Shown here: piece after piece, positions 42,070 through 50,947 of the stretch
Layout of the letters: every line of letters begins with the position of its first letter
Numbering within the stretch: the first letter of the stretch is position 1
Assembly: GCF_900116765.1 (NCBI RefSeq)
Contig: NZ_UETC01000017.1
Location: forward strand, 1 to 64,000
DNA: 64,000 nucleotides
Source of the DNA: Jannaschia seohaensis
GTDB lineage: Bacteria; Pseudomonadota; Alphaproteobacteria; Rhodobacterales; Rhodobacteraceae
Direction of reading: 5' to 3'
Program-made: the position numbers and the translations under genes
The notes under the pieces: model-generated
What the model saw: the letters and a program-made list of their open reading frames with translations, nothing else
Told to the model about the DNA's origin: nothing
Database searches by the model: none

Positions 42070-42765
42070 TCAGCCGCCGACCTCGTCGCCGGTGGTCTGG
42101 TCGATGAAGAGCGACAACTCCCCGACGCCGGGATGGCCATCGCCCGCGCCGAAGCCGCCCCGATTGGGCGGCGCGTCGCCCGCGATGCCTCCTACACCGC
42201 CGGGATTGGGACCGGCGACCCGCGAATGCTGGTAGGACGACTGCGACACGAGCTTTCCGTCGATATAGAGGGCCAGCCCGGTATTGGAGTCCAGCGACCC
42301 CTCGATCGTGTAATCCCCGTCCGTCACCTGCCAAACCGCCTCGCCGCGATTCGCCGCTTCGCCGACGCCCGAGGAACTGCCGGACTGGAGGTAGAGCACA
42401 CCGTCATGCTGGTAGAGGATCGTGGAATGCACGCTTCCGCCCGCTTCCCAGAGAATGCCGTTGTCGCCGGCGCTCAACTGCGCGTCCATCTTGAAGGAGA
42501 AGCGCTGGACATCCTCCAGATCGCGAAAGGTAGAGCCGACCGCCAACACGGCATCGGCCTGGAAGCGGTCCGTGACGGAGCGCAGGAAGGACGTGCGGAT
42601 CACGCTGTCGCCATCCATCGCGGCGACCGTGTCACCCGTCACGTCCTCGACGCCTATGCTCACCGTCGACAGGACGGCGATGCCCAGGCCGACCAGCGCG
42701 GCGGTCAGGACGACCCAATCGACCGTGACCGCGCCGGATTCGTCTTTGAAGAACTGGTCAGACAT
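42070..42765 (-). CDS. Flp-pilin-like N-terminus fused to a LamG-like domain
   Basis: A 231-residue protein. Residues 1-40 resemble a Flp/TadE-type IVb prepilin: FFKDESGAVTVDWVVLTAAL, a short charged leader, a Gly before the likely cleavage site and an uninterrupted helix. The +5 position has Asp where pilins normally have Glu. After about residue 75 the chain looks like a laminin-G/concanavalin beta-sandwich: FRDLEDVQRFSFKMDAQL, STILYQHDGVLYLQSGSSSG, GDYTIEGSLDSNTGLALYID. A Gly/Pro-rich tail closes it. It suggests a minor pilin or pseudopilin carrying a sugar- or protein-binding head. ATG 42765 has GGCGAGGACGGG upstream. No tad/cpa genes are in the window. Confidence 0.65.
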   Translation of the reverse strand: MSDQFFKDESGAVTVDWVVLTAALVGLGIAVLSTVSIGVEDVTGDTVAAMDGDSVIRTSFLRSVTDRFQADAVLAVGSTFRDLEDVQRFSFKMDAQLSAGDNGILWEAGGSVHSTILYQHDGVLYLQSGSSSGVGEAANRGEAVWQVTDGDYTIEGSLDSNTGLALYIDGKLVSQSSYQHSRVAGPNPGGVGGIAGDAPPNRGGFGAGDGHPGVGELSLFIDQTTGDEVGG

Positions 42766-42910
42766 CCCGTCCTCGCCTTCCTGTCGGCACACGCCGCTCC
42801 GTGAGAGGTAGAAGAACAATTCGACGAATTCGCGGCGAAATCTCGATACGCGGCAGCGCTTGCATTGGCGCCGGGTTGCGGCGAAACCGCGCTGACGGAT
42901 CGGAGGGGAT

Positions 42911-43651
42911 ATGACACGCATCGCATTGGTGACGGGCGCGGCCCGCGGCATCGGCCTTGCCACGACGAAGCTCTTTCTGGAGGAGGGCTGCCACGTCGTC
43001 ATGGTCGACAATGATGTGGAGGAGCTCGAACGCGCCGCCGCGCCGCTCCAGAACGTCACCCCGATGCCCTACGACGTCTCGGACCCGGAGGCGGTCGCCA
43101 CACTCGCCGCCGAGGTGGAGGGGCCGATCAGCGTGCTGGTCAACAATGCCGGTCTCGCGGATTTCGGCCCGATGGCGGAGACCAGCTTCGAGCGGTGGCG
43201 GGCGGTGATGGCGACCAATCTCGACGGCCCGTTCCTGGTCACGCAGGCCTTCCTGCCGCAATTGCGCGCCACCAAGGGGGCGGTGGTCAACATCGCCTCG
43301 ATCAGCGCGCTGCGCGCGTCGACGCTGCGGGTGGCTTACGGCACGTCCAAGGCAGGCGTGGCCCATCTGACCGAGCAGCAGGCGGTCGAGTTGGGCGAGT
43401 ATGGCGTGCGGGTCAACTGCGTCTGTCCAGGCCCGGTGCGCACCAAGCTGGCCATGGCGGTCCATACCCAGGACATTATCGACGCCTATCACGACGCGAT
43501 TCCCCTGAATCGCTACGGTCAGGAGCGCGAGATCGCCGAGGCGATCGTCTGGCTGTGTTCCGACAAGGCAAGCTATATCACCGGCCAGCGGCTGGCGGTC
43601 GATGGCGGTTTCGAAGCGACGGGAATCGGCCTGCCCGCCCTGCGGAGCTGA
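42911..43651 (+). CDS. Short-chain dehydrogenase/reductase
   Basis: A 246-residue NAD(P)-dependent oxidoreductase of the classical SDR type. Cofactor motif TGAARGIG (residues 8-15), acidic VDND after beta-2 (favours NAD+), NNAG (about 80-83), catalytic Ser in NIASIS and YGTSK (Tyr and Lys about 145-149), then CPGPVRT. The substrate is not predictable from sequence. GGAGGGG precedes ATG 42911. It is divergent from the pilin/LamG gene, with a 145-bp gap. Confidence 0.92.
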   Translation: MTRIALVTGAARGIGLATTKLFLEEGCHVVMVDNDVEELERAAAPLQNVTPMPYDVSDPEAVATLAAEVEGPISVLVNNAGLADFGPMAETSFERWRAVMATNLDGPFLVTQAFLPQLRATKGAVVNIASISALRASTLRVAYGTSKAGVAHLTEQQAVELGEYGVRVNCVCPGPVRTKLAMAVHTQDIIDAYHDAIPLNRYGQEREIAEAIVWLCSDKASYITGQRLAVDGGFEATGIGLPALRS

Positions 43652-43874
43652 CCCGCCCGATCCGGCTGCATGAGAGGGTCCAATCGCTCGGCGGCGCCAC
43701 GATTGGGCTGAAACGCGCCTCAGAAATGGTCCGCGTGCAACTGTTCCCGACCGAATTCGGCCACAGGCACGAACTATCTAGGCGGCGACGTTCGTCCGCT
43801 TCGGGTTGCGCGCAATCAGGAGCGGTTAACGAGTGTTTACGATTTCCCGCCTCCATGGCGGCTCTGTCAGACGG

Positions 43875-44816
43875 ATGCTTATCATGCCCTCCCGCTCCGC
43901 GCTCAGCACACTCGCTGTCGCTCTCGCCTCGACCGCTATGGCCCTACCAGCCGTCGCGGCCGTGATCGCGCCATCGAATATCACGGTCTCGGTGCCGGCC
44001 GGGTCCAACGATCCGACCGGCCCAGTCTATACGGACGATGTCCTCCTGGAGACATTGACCTTCGAACGGCCCGGCGGCGGAATCGTGGTCTACGATGCCA
44101 GCGGCGGCTCCTTCGCCGCCGCGCAGTCCTTCGAAGTCACCGGATCTCGCACCAAGATCAACGCCGAATGGGGCGATGACGACGATGGGGCGGATGGCAA
44201 CGACACCCCCTTCGCCAAGGCCGGATACCCCCTTGGCGGCGCCATCACCCAAGAGACGACCGACCCGACCATCCAGGACGCGGCCCTGCTGCAAGCCTAT
44301 AACAGTCTCAGCCTGAGCGAGATGACGGACGGCGAAAGCGGCAATGGCACGATGGAGTTCGTGACGACCTTCACGAAGTCGCTGGCCTATGACGATGTGG
44401 GGGGCGACGGCCTCCCGGACATCACTTTCTTCGAGCGCGGCGGCAATGACATCTTCTCGATCGAACTGATCATCGGCGGGTCGGCCGCCAACCCGATCTA
44501 TTCGCAGGCCCTGACGATGAACTCGGCGAATTTCTGGGGCACCGGGATCAGCGTCGACACGCTCGAAATCTCCAGCCCGCAGCAGATGTTCGTGGGCGGG
44601 TTCGATTTCTCGGACTGGGGCTTGTCCTCGGGTGACATTGTCGGCGGCTTCCGCCTGAATACGACCGGCGGCCCGGATCTCGGTGGCTTCTTCCTCGCCG
44701 CGGAGGATCCCAACACGTTCGGTGCGCCCTTCCCGGTCCCGCTGCCGGCGGGAGGCCTGTTGCTGATCGGAGGCCTCGCCGGTCTGGGCGCGCTCCGATC
44801 CCGGCGCAAAAGCTAA
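43875..44816 (+). CDS. VPLPA-CTERM sorting-domain surface protein
   Basis: A 313-residue protein with a signal peptide (ALSTLAVALASTAMALPAVAA, about 9-29) and C-terminal sorting tail FPVPLPAGGLLLIGGLAGLG followed by ALRSRRKS, the textbook VPLPA-CTERM signal for exosortase processing. The mature domain is acidic, with DDVLLETLTFERPGGG, an acidic WGDDDDGADGND loop and EFVTTFTKSLAYDDVGGDGLPDITFFERGGNDIFSIEL, which may bind calcium. No known enzyme domain. Starts at GTG 43833, ATG 43875 and ATG 43884 are in frame; ATG 43875 is the compromise that keeps a short positively charged n-region. Confidence 0.8.
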   Translation: MLIMPSRSALSTLAVALASTAMALPAVAAVIAPSNITVSVPAGSNDPTGPVYTDDVLLETLTFERPGGGIVVYDASGGSFAAAQSFEVTGSRTKINAEWGDDDDGADGNDTPFAKAGYPLGGAITQETTDPTIQDAALLQAYNSLSLSEMTDGESGNGTMEFVTTFTKSLAYDDVGGDGLPDITFFERGGNDIFSIELIIGGSAANPIYSQALTMNSANFWGTGISVDTLEISSPQQMFVGGFDFSDWGLSSGDIVGGFRLNTTGGPDLGGFFLAAEDPNTFGAPFPVPLPAGGLLLIGGLAGLGALRSRRKS

Positions 44817-44825
44817 GCGGGCCTT

Positions 44826-44847
44826 GGGGCGATGCGGAGATCGCCCC
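44826..44847 (+). terminator. Hairpin after the second VPLPA-CTERM gene
   Basis: GGGGCGAT (44826-44833), loop GCGGAG, ATCGCCCC (44840-44847), 9 bp after the stop. No T-run follows, so it may be a Rho-linked end or an mRNA-stabilising hairpin. Confidence 0.5.
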
Positions 44848-45386
44848 CGAGCCTCCCCGGCGGCGCCAACGCGACTGACGCCGACGCAGCGATCAGGGCG
44901 CGATTTCCCTCTTCCAGGGGCACGCATGTGCTGGCCGCCAACGCGCGAGGCCGGGGCGTGCCCCTCTGAACGAATGTGCGGGCGCTTGGTGCATCTCAGC
45001 CGGTTGGCGCGGCATCGCCGCGCCGCGGTTCTCCCCGCCGGCCTCTGCGGAACCCGTTTAAGCCTCTTCGATTTGCCGGCCTGCAATCGATGTTCTTGTG
45101 CCCGGCCCGACTCCGCATAACCTATTGAAAATAATAAAACCCAATCAGGTCTTTCAACGCTGGGGAGAATTTCGGCGGCTCATGAGTGTTCGGCCGAAAT
45201 CATGGGCAGGGAATCACTCAAACACCGAGTCAACGGTTGACCAATAGAGTTAGATGGGTATGGCTCCTGCGTTAATCCGAAGCAAAACAGAGGCCACCTG
45301 GCCATCCAAAACGATGTAATAAAAAGAAAAAACGTCGCGAAAGGCCCAGGTGGACAGAAATTGACGGTCATCACCGGGAGGGTTCG
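44848..45386. other. Upstream region of putA
   Basis: About 540 bp with no supportable gene. From about 45115 the sequence becomes AT-rich (TTGAAAATAATAAAACCC; AATAAAAAGAAAAAACG) against a GC-rich background, which marks the probable putA control region. CCACCTGG (45294-45301) and CCAGGTGG (45346-45353) form an inverted repeat around an A-rich centre. No putR/Lrp-type regulator gene is adjacent. Confidence 0.5.
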
Positions 45387-48300
45387 ATGAACAAGCTCAC
45401 ACCTGTCGATCAAAGCGACGCAGGACCTTTCAGGAAGGCAATCCGCGAGAATTACGGGTCCGACGAGGCCGACGTTATCCGCGCATTGATCGAGCATTGC
45501 AGGTTCTCCGATGTCGAGCGGGAGCAGATTGCCGCGGCGGGCGCGCGCTATGTCGACCGCGTCCGCAAGGACACCTCGCCCTCGATGATGGAAGCCTTCC
45601 TCGCGGAATACGGCCTGTCCACCGAAGAAGGTGTCGGGCTGATGTGTCTCGCCGAAGCGCTTCTGCGCGTGCCGGACGCGGAGACCATCGACGACCTGAT
45701 CCAGGACAAGATCGAGCCCTCGAACTGGGGCGCCCATCTTGGCCATTCCTCCTCATCGCTGGTCAATGCCTCGACCTGGGCGCTGATGCTCACCGGCAAG
45801 GTGCTGGATGACGATCCGAAAGGCCCGGGCCGCGCCTTGCGGGGGCTCGTGCGGCGCATGGGCGAGCCCGTGGTCCGCACGGCCGTCGCCCAGTCGATGC
45901 GCATCCTCGGTCGGCAATTCGTGCTCGGCCAGACCATCCAGGAAGGGATGAAGAACGCCCGCGAGCTGGAGAAGAAGGGCTACACCTATTCCTACGACAT
46001 GCTGGGCGAAGCGGCCCGCACCGACGAGGACGCCAAGCGCTACCAGAAGGCCTATGCCGATGCGATCGCCGCCATCGCCAAGCAGGCCAAGGGCGATGTG
46101 CGCTCCAGCCCCGGCATCTCGGTCAAGCTGTCGGCGCTGCATCCGCGCTATGAATACACCCACAAGGACACCGTGATGTCCGAGCTGGTGCCGCGAGCCA
46201 AGGAACTCGTGCGCCAGGCGGCAAAGGCCAATATCGGCTTCAACATCGATGCCGAGGAACAGGACCGTCTGGATCTGTCGCTCGACATCATCGAGGCGCT
46301 CCTCTCCGATCCCGAACTCGAAGGCTGGGAAGGCTTCGGCGTCGTGGTGCAGGCCTATGGGCGCCGCGCCGCTCCGGTCATCGAATATCTCTACGATCTG
46401 GCCGAGCGGCTCGACCGCAAGATCATGGTCCGGCTCGTCAAGGGCGCCTATTGGGACACGGAGATCAAGCTCGCGCAGGAAATGGGCGTGGAGCGCTTCC
46501 CCGTCTTCACCCGCAAGGCCAATACCGATGTGAGCTACATGGCCTGCGCGCGGATGCTGATGGATCGCCGCGACCGGATCTATCCGCAATTCGCCACGCA
46601 TAACGCCCATACCTGCGCCGCCGTCGTCGCCATGGCGGGCAATGACAAGGACAGTTTCGAGTTCCAGCGCCTGCACGGCATGGGCGAGTCGCTGCATGGC
46701 ATCGTCAAGCAGTCCGAAGACACGCGCTGCCGGATCTACGCGCCCGTCGGCGCGCATCGCGATCTGCTGGCCTATCTCGTCCGCCGCCTGCTTGAGAACG
46801 GGGCCAATTCCAGCTTCGTCAACCAGATCGTGGATACGAGCATTCCATCCGACAGGATTTCGCGGGATCCGGTGAGCGAGGTGAAGGCGCTCGACCAGAT
46901 CGCCAACCCGACGATCCGCCTGCCCCGCGAGCTGTTCCCCGATCGCCCCAATTCCAAAGGCTTCCGCATCAACGAGCCCGCGTCGATCCTGCCGCTGATC
47001 GCCGCGCGGCAGGAATGGGCGGAGGCGACCTGGAACGCGGCGCCGATGCTTGTCGGCAACCCCGCGCCCAAAGGCAAGGCGCGCGACGCGGTCTCGCCCG
47101 CGGATCTGAGCACGGTCGTGGGTCAGGTCCACGAGGCCACCGCGGAGGAGGTCGGGGCCGCGCTCGATGCGGCCGGTCCCGGTTTCGAGGAATGGTCGGC
47201 GCGGCCCGTGGCGGAGCGGGCGGAGATCCTGCGCAAGGTCGCGGATCTCTACGAAGCCAATATCGCCGAGCTTTGCGCGATCACCACCCGCGAGGCCGGA
47301 AAAACGCTGCTCGACGGCATCGCCGAAGTCCGGGAAGCCGTCGATTTCCTGCGCTACTACGCCAACGAGGCCGAGCGCCTGGAAGAGGAGCAACCGGGCG
47401 AGGCGCGCGGCGTCTTCGTCTGCATCAGCCCGTGGAACTTCCCGCTCGCCATCTTCACCGGCCAGATCGCGGCGGCGCTGGTGGCGGGGAACGCGGTGCT
47501 GGCCAAGCCTGCCGAACAGACGCCGATCATCGCCGCCCGCGCGGTCGCCCTGATGCGCGAGGCGGGCCTGCCCGAGGGCGCGTTGCAGCTTCTGCCCGGC
47601 GACGGGCCGACCGTGGGTGGGCCGCTCACCTCCGATCCGCGCATCGCCGGTGTGTGCTTCACCGGCTCGACCGAGGTGGCGCAGATCATCCACAAGGCGC
47701 TGGCCAGGAACGCCGGGCCCGATGCGGTGCTCATCGCCGAGACGGGCGGGCTGAACGCGATGATCGTCGACTCGACCGCGCTGACCGAGCAGGCGGTCCG
47801 CGACATCCTGATCTCGTCCTTCCAGTCCGCCGGGCAGCGCTGCTCGGCGCTGCGCATGCTTTACGTCCAGGAAGACGCGCGCGAGCGGCTTCTCCACATG
47901 CTCTATGGCGCAATGGACGCGCTGACCATCGGCGACCCCTGGAACGTCAATACCGATGTCTCGCCGGTGATCGACGAGGAGGCGCGCACGGGCATCTCCG
48001 ACTACACCGCCGCGCAGGAAAAGGCCGGGCGCGTCCTCAAGACGCTGCCCGCGCCCGAGACCGGCTGCTATGTGCGGCCCGCGGTCGTCCAGGTTCGCGG
48101 CATCGGCGATCTGGAACGAGAGATCTTCGGCCCGGTCCTGCATGTGGCCAGCTTCAAGGCGACGCAGATCGACAAGGTGGTCGATGACATCAACGCCAAG
48201 GGCTATGGCCTGACATTCGGCCTGCACACGCGGATCGACGACCGGGTCCAGCAGATCGTCGAGCGGATCGAGGTGGGAAACACCTATGTGAACCGCAACC

Positions 48301-49049
48301 AGATCGGCGCGATCGTGGGGTCTCAGCCCTTCGGGGGCGAGGGGCTCTCCGGCACCGGACCCAAGGCGGGCGGGCCGCTCTACCTCACGCGGTTCCGGCG
48401 CACGGGCAAGCCCGGCACCTTCGACGCGCCCAAGGGCGATGCGGTGGGAGGGGCCGAGATCGCAAAGGCCATCGCCAAGGTCGATGCGCGGAACTGGGCG
48501 GCGCGGGGCGACGACCGTGTCGCCGTGCTTCGCAAGGCGCTTTCGGGCTCCAAGGGCGCAATCCGCCGCGCACTGCAAGAGACGGCGGCCTTCGACATGA
48601 CGCCGCAGACGCTGCCGGGCCCCACCGGCGAGAGCAACCGCCTGAGCATGTATCCCAAGGGCACGGTCCTGTGCCTGGGACCGACGACCGAAGTCACACT
48701 GGCTCAGGCCGTCCAAGCCCTTGGGGCCGGCTGTGGCGTCGTGGTCGTCGCCCCCGATGCCAAGGCGGCGGTGCAGCCTCTGGCCCAAGCGGGCGCCCCG
48801 ATTGTCGGGCTGGACGGTGCGGTCTCGCCGGAGACGCTGAAATCCCTCGACGGGATCGCCGCCGTCGCGGCGGCCGGCGCCTCGGATTGGACGCGCGATC
48901 TGCGATTGGCTCTGGCCGAGCGCGACGGGCCGATCGTGCCGCTGGAGACGCAGGTCATCTGCCCCGAACGCTACGTCGTCGAGCGCCACCTGTGCATCGA
49001 CACGACCGCCGCAGGGGGCAATGCGAGCCTCTTGGCGGCTTCGGAATAG
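45387..49049 (+). CDS. putA: Bifunctional proline dehydrogenase / L-glutamate gamma-semialdehyde dehydrogenase
   Basis: A 1220-residue enzyme that oxidises proline to glutamate in two steps, with channelled pyrroline-5-carboxylate. An N-terminal arm (about 1-120) precedes the FAD-dependent proline dehydrogenase barrel (GISVKLSALHPRYEY about 240, LVKGAYWDTEIK about 350, YAPVGAHRDLLAYLVRRLLENGANSSFV about 450-477). The ALDH domain has SPWNFPLAIFTG, Glu in AETGGLNAM (about 785), Cys in GQRCSALR (about 819) and GGEGLSGTGPKAGG. A C-terminal domain (1020-1220) resembles the extra fold of longer PutA proteins. There is no N-terminal ribbon-helix-helix, so it should not repress its own gene. GGGAGGG precedes ATG 45387. 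Confidence 0.96.
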   Translation: MNKLTPVDQSDAGPFRKAIRENYGSDEADVIRALIEHCRFSDVEREQIAAAGARYVDRVRKDTSPSMMEAFLAEYGLSTEEGVGLMCLAEALLRVPDAETIDDLIQDKIEPSNWGAHLGHSSSSLVNASTWALMLTGKVLDDDPKGPGRALRGLVRRMGEPVVRTAVAQSMRILGRQFVLGQTIQEGMKNARELEKKGYTYSYDMLGEAARTDEDAKRYQKAYADAIAAIAKQAKGDVRSSPGISVKLSALHPRYEYTHKDTVMSELVPRAKELVRQAAKANIGFNIDAEEQDRLDLSLDIIEALLSDPELEGWEGFGVVVQAYGRRAAPVIEYLYDLAERLDRKIMVRLVKGAYWDTEIKLAQEMGVERFPVFTRKANTDVSYMACARMLMDRRDRIYPQFATHNAHTCAAVVAMAGNDKDSFEFQRLHGMGESLHGIVKQSEDTRCRIYAPVGAHRDLLAYLVRRLLENGANSSFVNQIVDTSIPSDRISRDPVSEVKALDQIANPTIRLPRELFPDRPNSKGFRINEPASILPLIAARQEWAEATWNAAPMLVGNPAPKGKARDAVSPADLSTVVGQVHEATAEEVGAALDAAGPGFEEWSARPVAERAEILRKVADLYEANIAELCAITTREAGKTLLDGIAEVREAVDFLRYYANEAERLEEEQPGEARGVFVCISPWNFPLAIFTGQIAAALVAGNAVLAKPAEQTPIIAARAVALMREAGLPEGALQLLPGDGPTVGGPLTSDPRIAGVCFTGSTEVAQIIHKALARNAGPDAVLIAETGGLNAMIVDSTALTEQAVRDILISSFQSAGQRCSALRMLYVQEDARERLLHMLYGAMDALTIGDPWNVNTDVSPVIDEEARTGISDYTAAQEKAGRVLKTLPAPETGCYVRPAVVQVRGIGDLEREIFGPVLHVASFKATQIDKVVDDINAKGYGLTFGLHTRIDDRVQQIVERIEVGNTYVNRNQIGAIVGSQPFGGEGLSGTGPKAGGPLYLTRFRRTGKPGTFDAPKGDAVGGAEIAKAIAKVDARNWAARGDDRVAVLRKALSGSKGAIRRALQETAAFDMTPQTLPGPTGESNRLSMYPKGTVLCLGPTTEVTLAQAVQALGAGCGVVVVAPDAKAAVQPLAQAGAPIVGLDGAVSPETLKSLDGIAAVAAAGASDWTRDLRLALAERDGPIVPLETQVICPERYVVERHLCIDTTAAGGNASLLAASE

Positions 49050-49055
49050 CGGGGC

Positions 49056-49076
49056 GGGCCCGCACGAGGCGGGCCC
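49056..49076 (+). terminator. Hairpin between putA and nhaC
   Basis: GGGCCCGC (49056-49063), loop ACGAG, GCGGGCCC (49069-49076). It is 6 bp after the putA stop and without a T-run. It may cap the putA message or partly attenuate transcription into nhaC. Confidence 0.45.
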
Positions 49077-49130
49077 ATCCGAAACCGCATTCCCGAAAAA
49101 AACGGAACCCGAAAAACAGGGAGACTTCCC

Positions 49131-50651
49131 ATGTCATCTCAGACGAAAGAACCTCGGGCGCCATCGTTGGGTCTGGCACTTGTCCCAGTGGTGCTGACCC
49201 TTGCGGTGCTGGCTATCCAGCTCTTCTACTTCGACGATTTCACGCCGCATATCCCGCTTTCGATCGGCTTGGCGATCACGGCTCTCGTCGGGATTTATCT
49301 CGGCCATAACTGGCCCAATATCCAGGATGGCGTCTTTCATGTCATCAACGTATCGCTGCCCTCGGTCTCAGTTCTGATCACGGTGGGCATGATCATCGGG
49401 GTGTGGATCGCCTCGGGTACGGTCCCGACGCTGATCTATTACGGCCTCGTGATCCTCTCGCCGCAGATCTTCCTCGCGGCCGCGATGATCCTGTGCTCGA
49501 TCGTTTCGCTATCCCTTGGCACGTCCTGGGGGACGGTCGGCACCGTGGGTCTTGCGCTGATGGGGATCGGCGCGGGCTTCGACATTCCGATGTACTGGAC
49601 CGCCGGCGCCGTCGTCTCGGGGGCGTTCTTCGGCGACAAGATCTCGCCCCTGTCGGACACCACCAATCTCGCTCCGGCGGTGACGGGGACCAACCTGTTC
49701 GATCACATCAAGAACATGATGCCGACCACGATCCCGGCGATGCTGATCGCGCTGGGCATCTACACCTGGGTCGGCTTTTCCATGATCGACGCCGAGGCCA
49801 CCTCGTTCGAGCGCATCGAAAGCATCACCACCGCGCTTCAGGCGAATTTCTGGATCTCGCCCTGGCTGCTGCTTCCGGCGCTGCTGGTGATCGGGCTTGC
49901 CGTGACCAAGCAGCCGCCCATCCCGTCGCTCTTTGCGGGCGTGCTCTTGGGCGGGCTGATGGCCATCGTCTTCCAGGGCGCGGGGCTGCATGACGTCTTC
50001 ACCTTCGCCAATAGCGGCTATTCGATCTCTACCGGCGTGTCCGAGATCGACAGCCTGCTCAATCGCGGCGGCATCCAGTCGATGATGTGGACCATTTCGC
50101 TGGTGCTCATCGCGCTTGGCTTCGGCGGCGCGCTGGAGCGCACCGGCTGCCTGGAGACGATCATCAACGCGATCATGACCAAGGTGACCAGCTTCGCGGG
50201 CATCCAATCCTCGGCCATCGGCACTTCGGTCGCGACCAACCTCGTCGCGGGTGATCCCTATCTGTCCATCGCACTGCCGGGCCGGATGTATGCGCCGGTC
50301 TATCGCGGCATGGGCTATTCGACGCTGAACCTGAGCCGCGCCATCGAAGAGGGCGGGACGCTGATGTCTCCGCTGATCCCATGGAATGCGGGCGGCGCGT
50401 TCGTCATCAGTGCGCTGGCCCTCGGCGTGGCGGACGGCAATGTCGAGAACCTGCTCTATATCCCGCTGTCCTTCGCGTGCTGGCTGGCCCCGGTCATCGG
50501 CATCCTCTACGCCGTGACGGGCCTGTTCTCTCCCAAGGCCACGCCCGAGGAAGTGCAGGGCTGGAGGGACAGCGGCGAGGCGATCAAAGATCTGCGGGCG
50601 CATGGCTTCGAAGGCGCGCCCGCCAGCGCTCGCGCCCAACCCGCCGAGTGA
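49131..50651 (+). CDS. nhaC: NhaC family Na+/H+ antiporter
   Basis: A 506-residue membrane protein with about 11-12 helices. NhaC-type motifs are SLSLGTSWGTVGTVGLALMGIG (about residues 123-144), GAVVSGAFFGDKISPLSDTTNLAPAV (about 160-185) and the duplicated-half TNLVAGDPYLSIALPGRMY. The family exchanges Na+ with H+; some members carry malate/lactate or amino acids, so the true substrate is open. It lies 81 bp after putA in the same direction, which suggests a link to proline use, for example restoring the Na+ brought in with proline, or transport itself. GGGAGA lies upstream of ATG 49131. Confidence 0.87.
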   Translation: MSSQTKEPRAPSLGLALVPVVLTLAVLAIQLFYFDDFTPHIPLSIGLAITALVGIYLGHNWPNIQDGVFHVINVSLPSVSVLITVGMIIGVWIASGTVPTLIYYGLVILSPQIFLAAAMILCSIVSLSLGTSWGTVGTVGLALMGIGAGFDIPMYWTAGAVVSGAFFGDKISPLSDTTNLAPAVTGTNLFDHIKNMMPTTIPAMLIALGIYTWVGFSMIDAEATSFERIESITTALQANFWISPWLLLPALLVIGLAVTKQPPIPSLFAGVLLGGLMAIVFQGAGLHDVFTFANSGYSISTGVSEIDSLLNRGGIQSMMWTISLVLIALGFGGALERTGCLETIINAIMTKVTSFAGIQSSAIGTSVATNLVAGDPYLSIALPGRMYAPVYRGMGYSTLNLSRAIEEGGTLMSPLIPWNAGGAFVISALALGVADGNVENLLYIPLSFACWLAPVIGILYAVTGLFSPKATPEEVQGWRDSGEAIKDLRAHGFEGAPASARAQPAE

Positions 50652-50662
50652 GTTTTCCCAAA

Positions 50663-50688
50663 GTTGGTCGCGCTCCGGCGCGGCCAAC
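50663..50688 (+). terminator. Hairpin after nhaC
   Basis: GTTGGTCGCGC (50663-50673), loop TCCG, GCGCGGCCAAC (50678-50688), an 11-bp stem with one G-U pair, 12 bp after the stop. TTTT lies before it, not after it, so it is a less typical terminator. Confidence 0.5.
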
Positions 50689-50831
50689 GCAGCCAAGACA
50701 GGCGGCGCGCCCAGGTCGCGCATATCCATGCCAAGCCGGTCCTGCACTGCCCGAGACGGGAGACGCCGCCGCCGAGCTTGAGAACACCCCCGGCAGCTCC
50801 AAGCGATAAACGAAACGTCGTCAGGTGCTTA

Positions 50832-50907
50832 TGGTGGGTGGTGAGGGGCTCGAACCCCCGACATCCTCGGTGTAAACGAGACGCTCTACCAACTGAGCTA
50901 ACCACCC
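50832..50907 (-). tRNA. tRNA-Val (anticodon TAC)
   Basis: A 76-nt cloverleaf on the minus strand. Acceptor GGGTGGT/ACCACCC, discriminator A and encoded CCA. D arm GCTCAGTTGGTAGAGC, anticodon stem closing the loop TTTACAC (TAC), T arm GGGGGTTCGAGCCCCTC. Confidence 0.95.
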
Positions 50908-50947
50908 CCGACCGCGCCGATAGCGCAGGGCGGGGAATGCTGCAAGC

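Noticed and set aside
45753-48989. 1078-codon minus-strand frame opposite putA
   Set aside because: Mirror of putA codons (His/Arg/Asp/Gly-rich), with no domain; putA is unmistakable.
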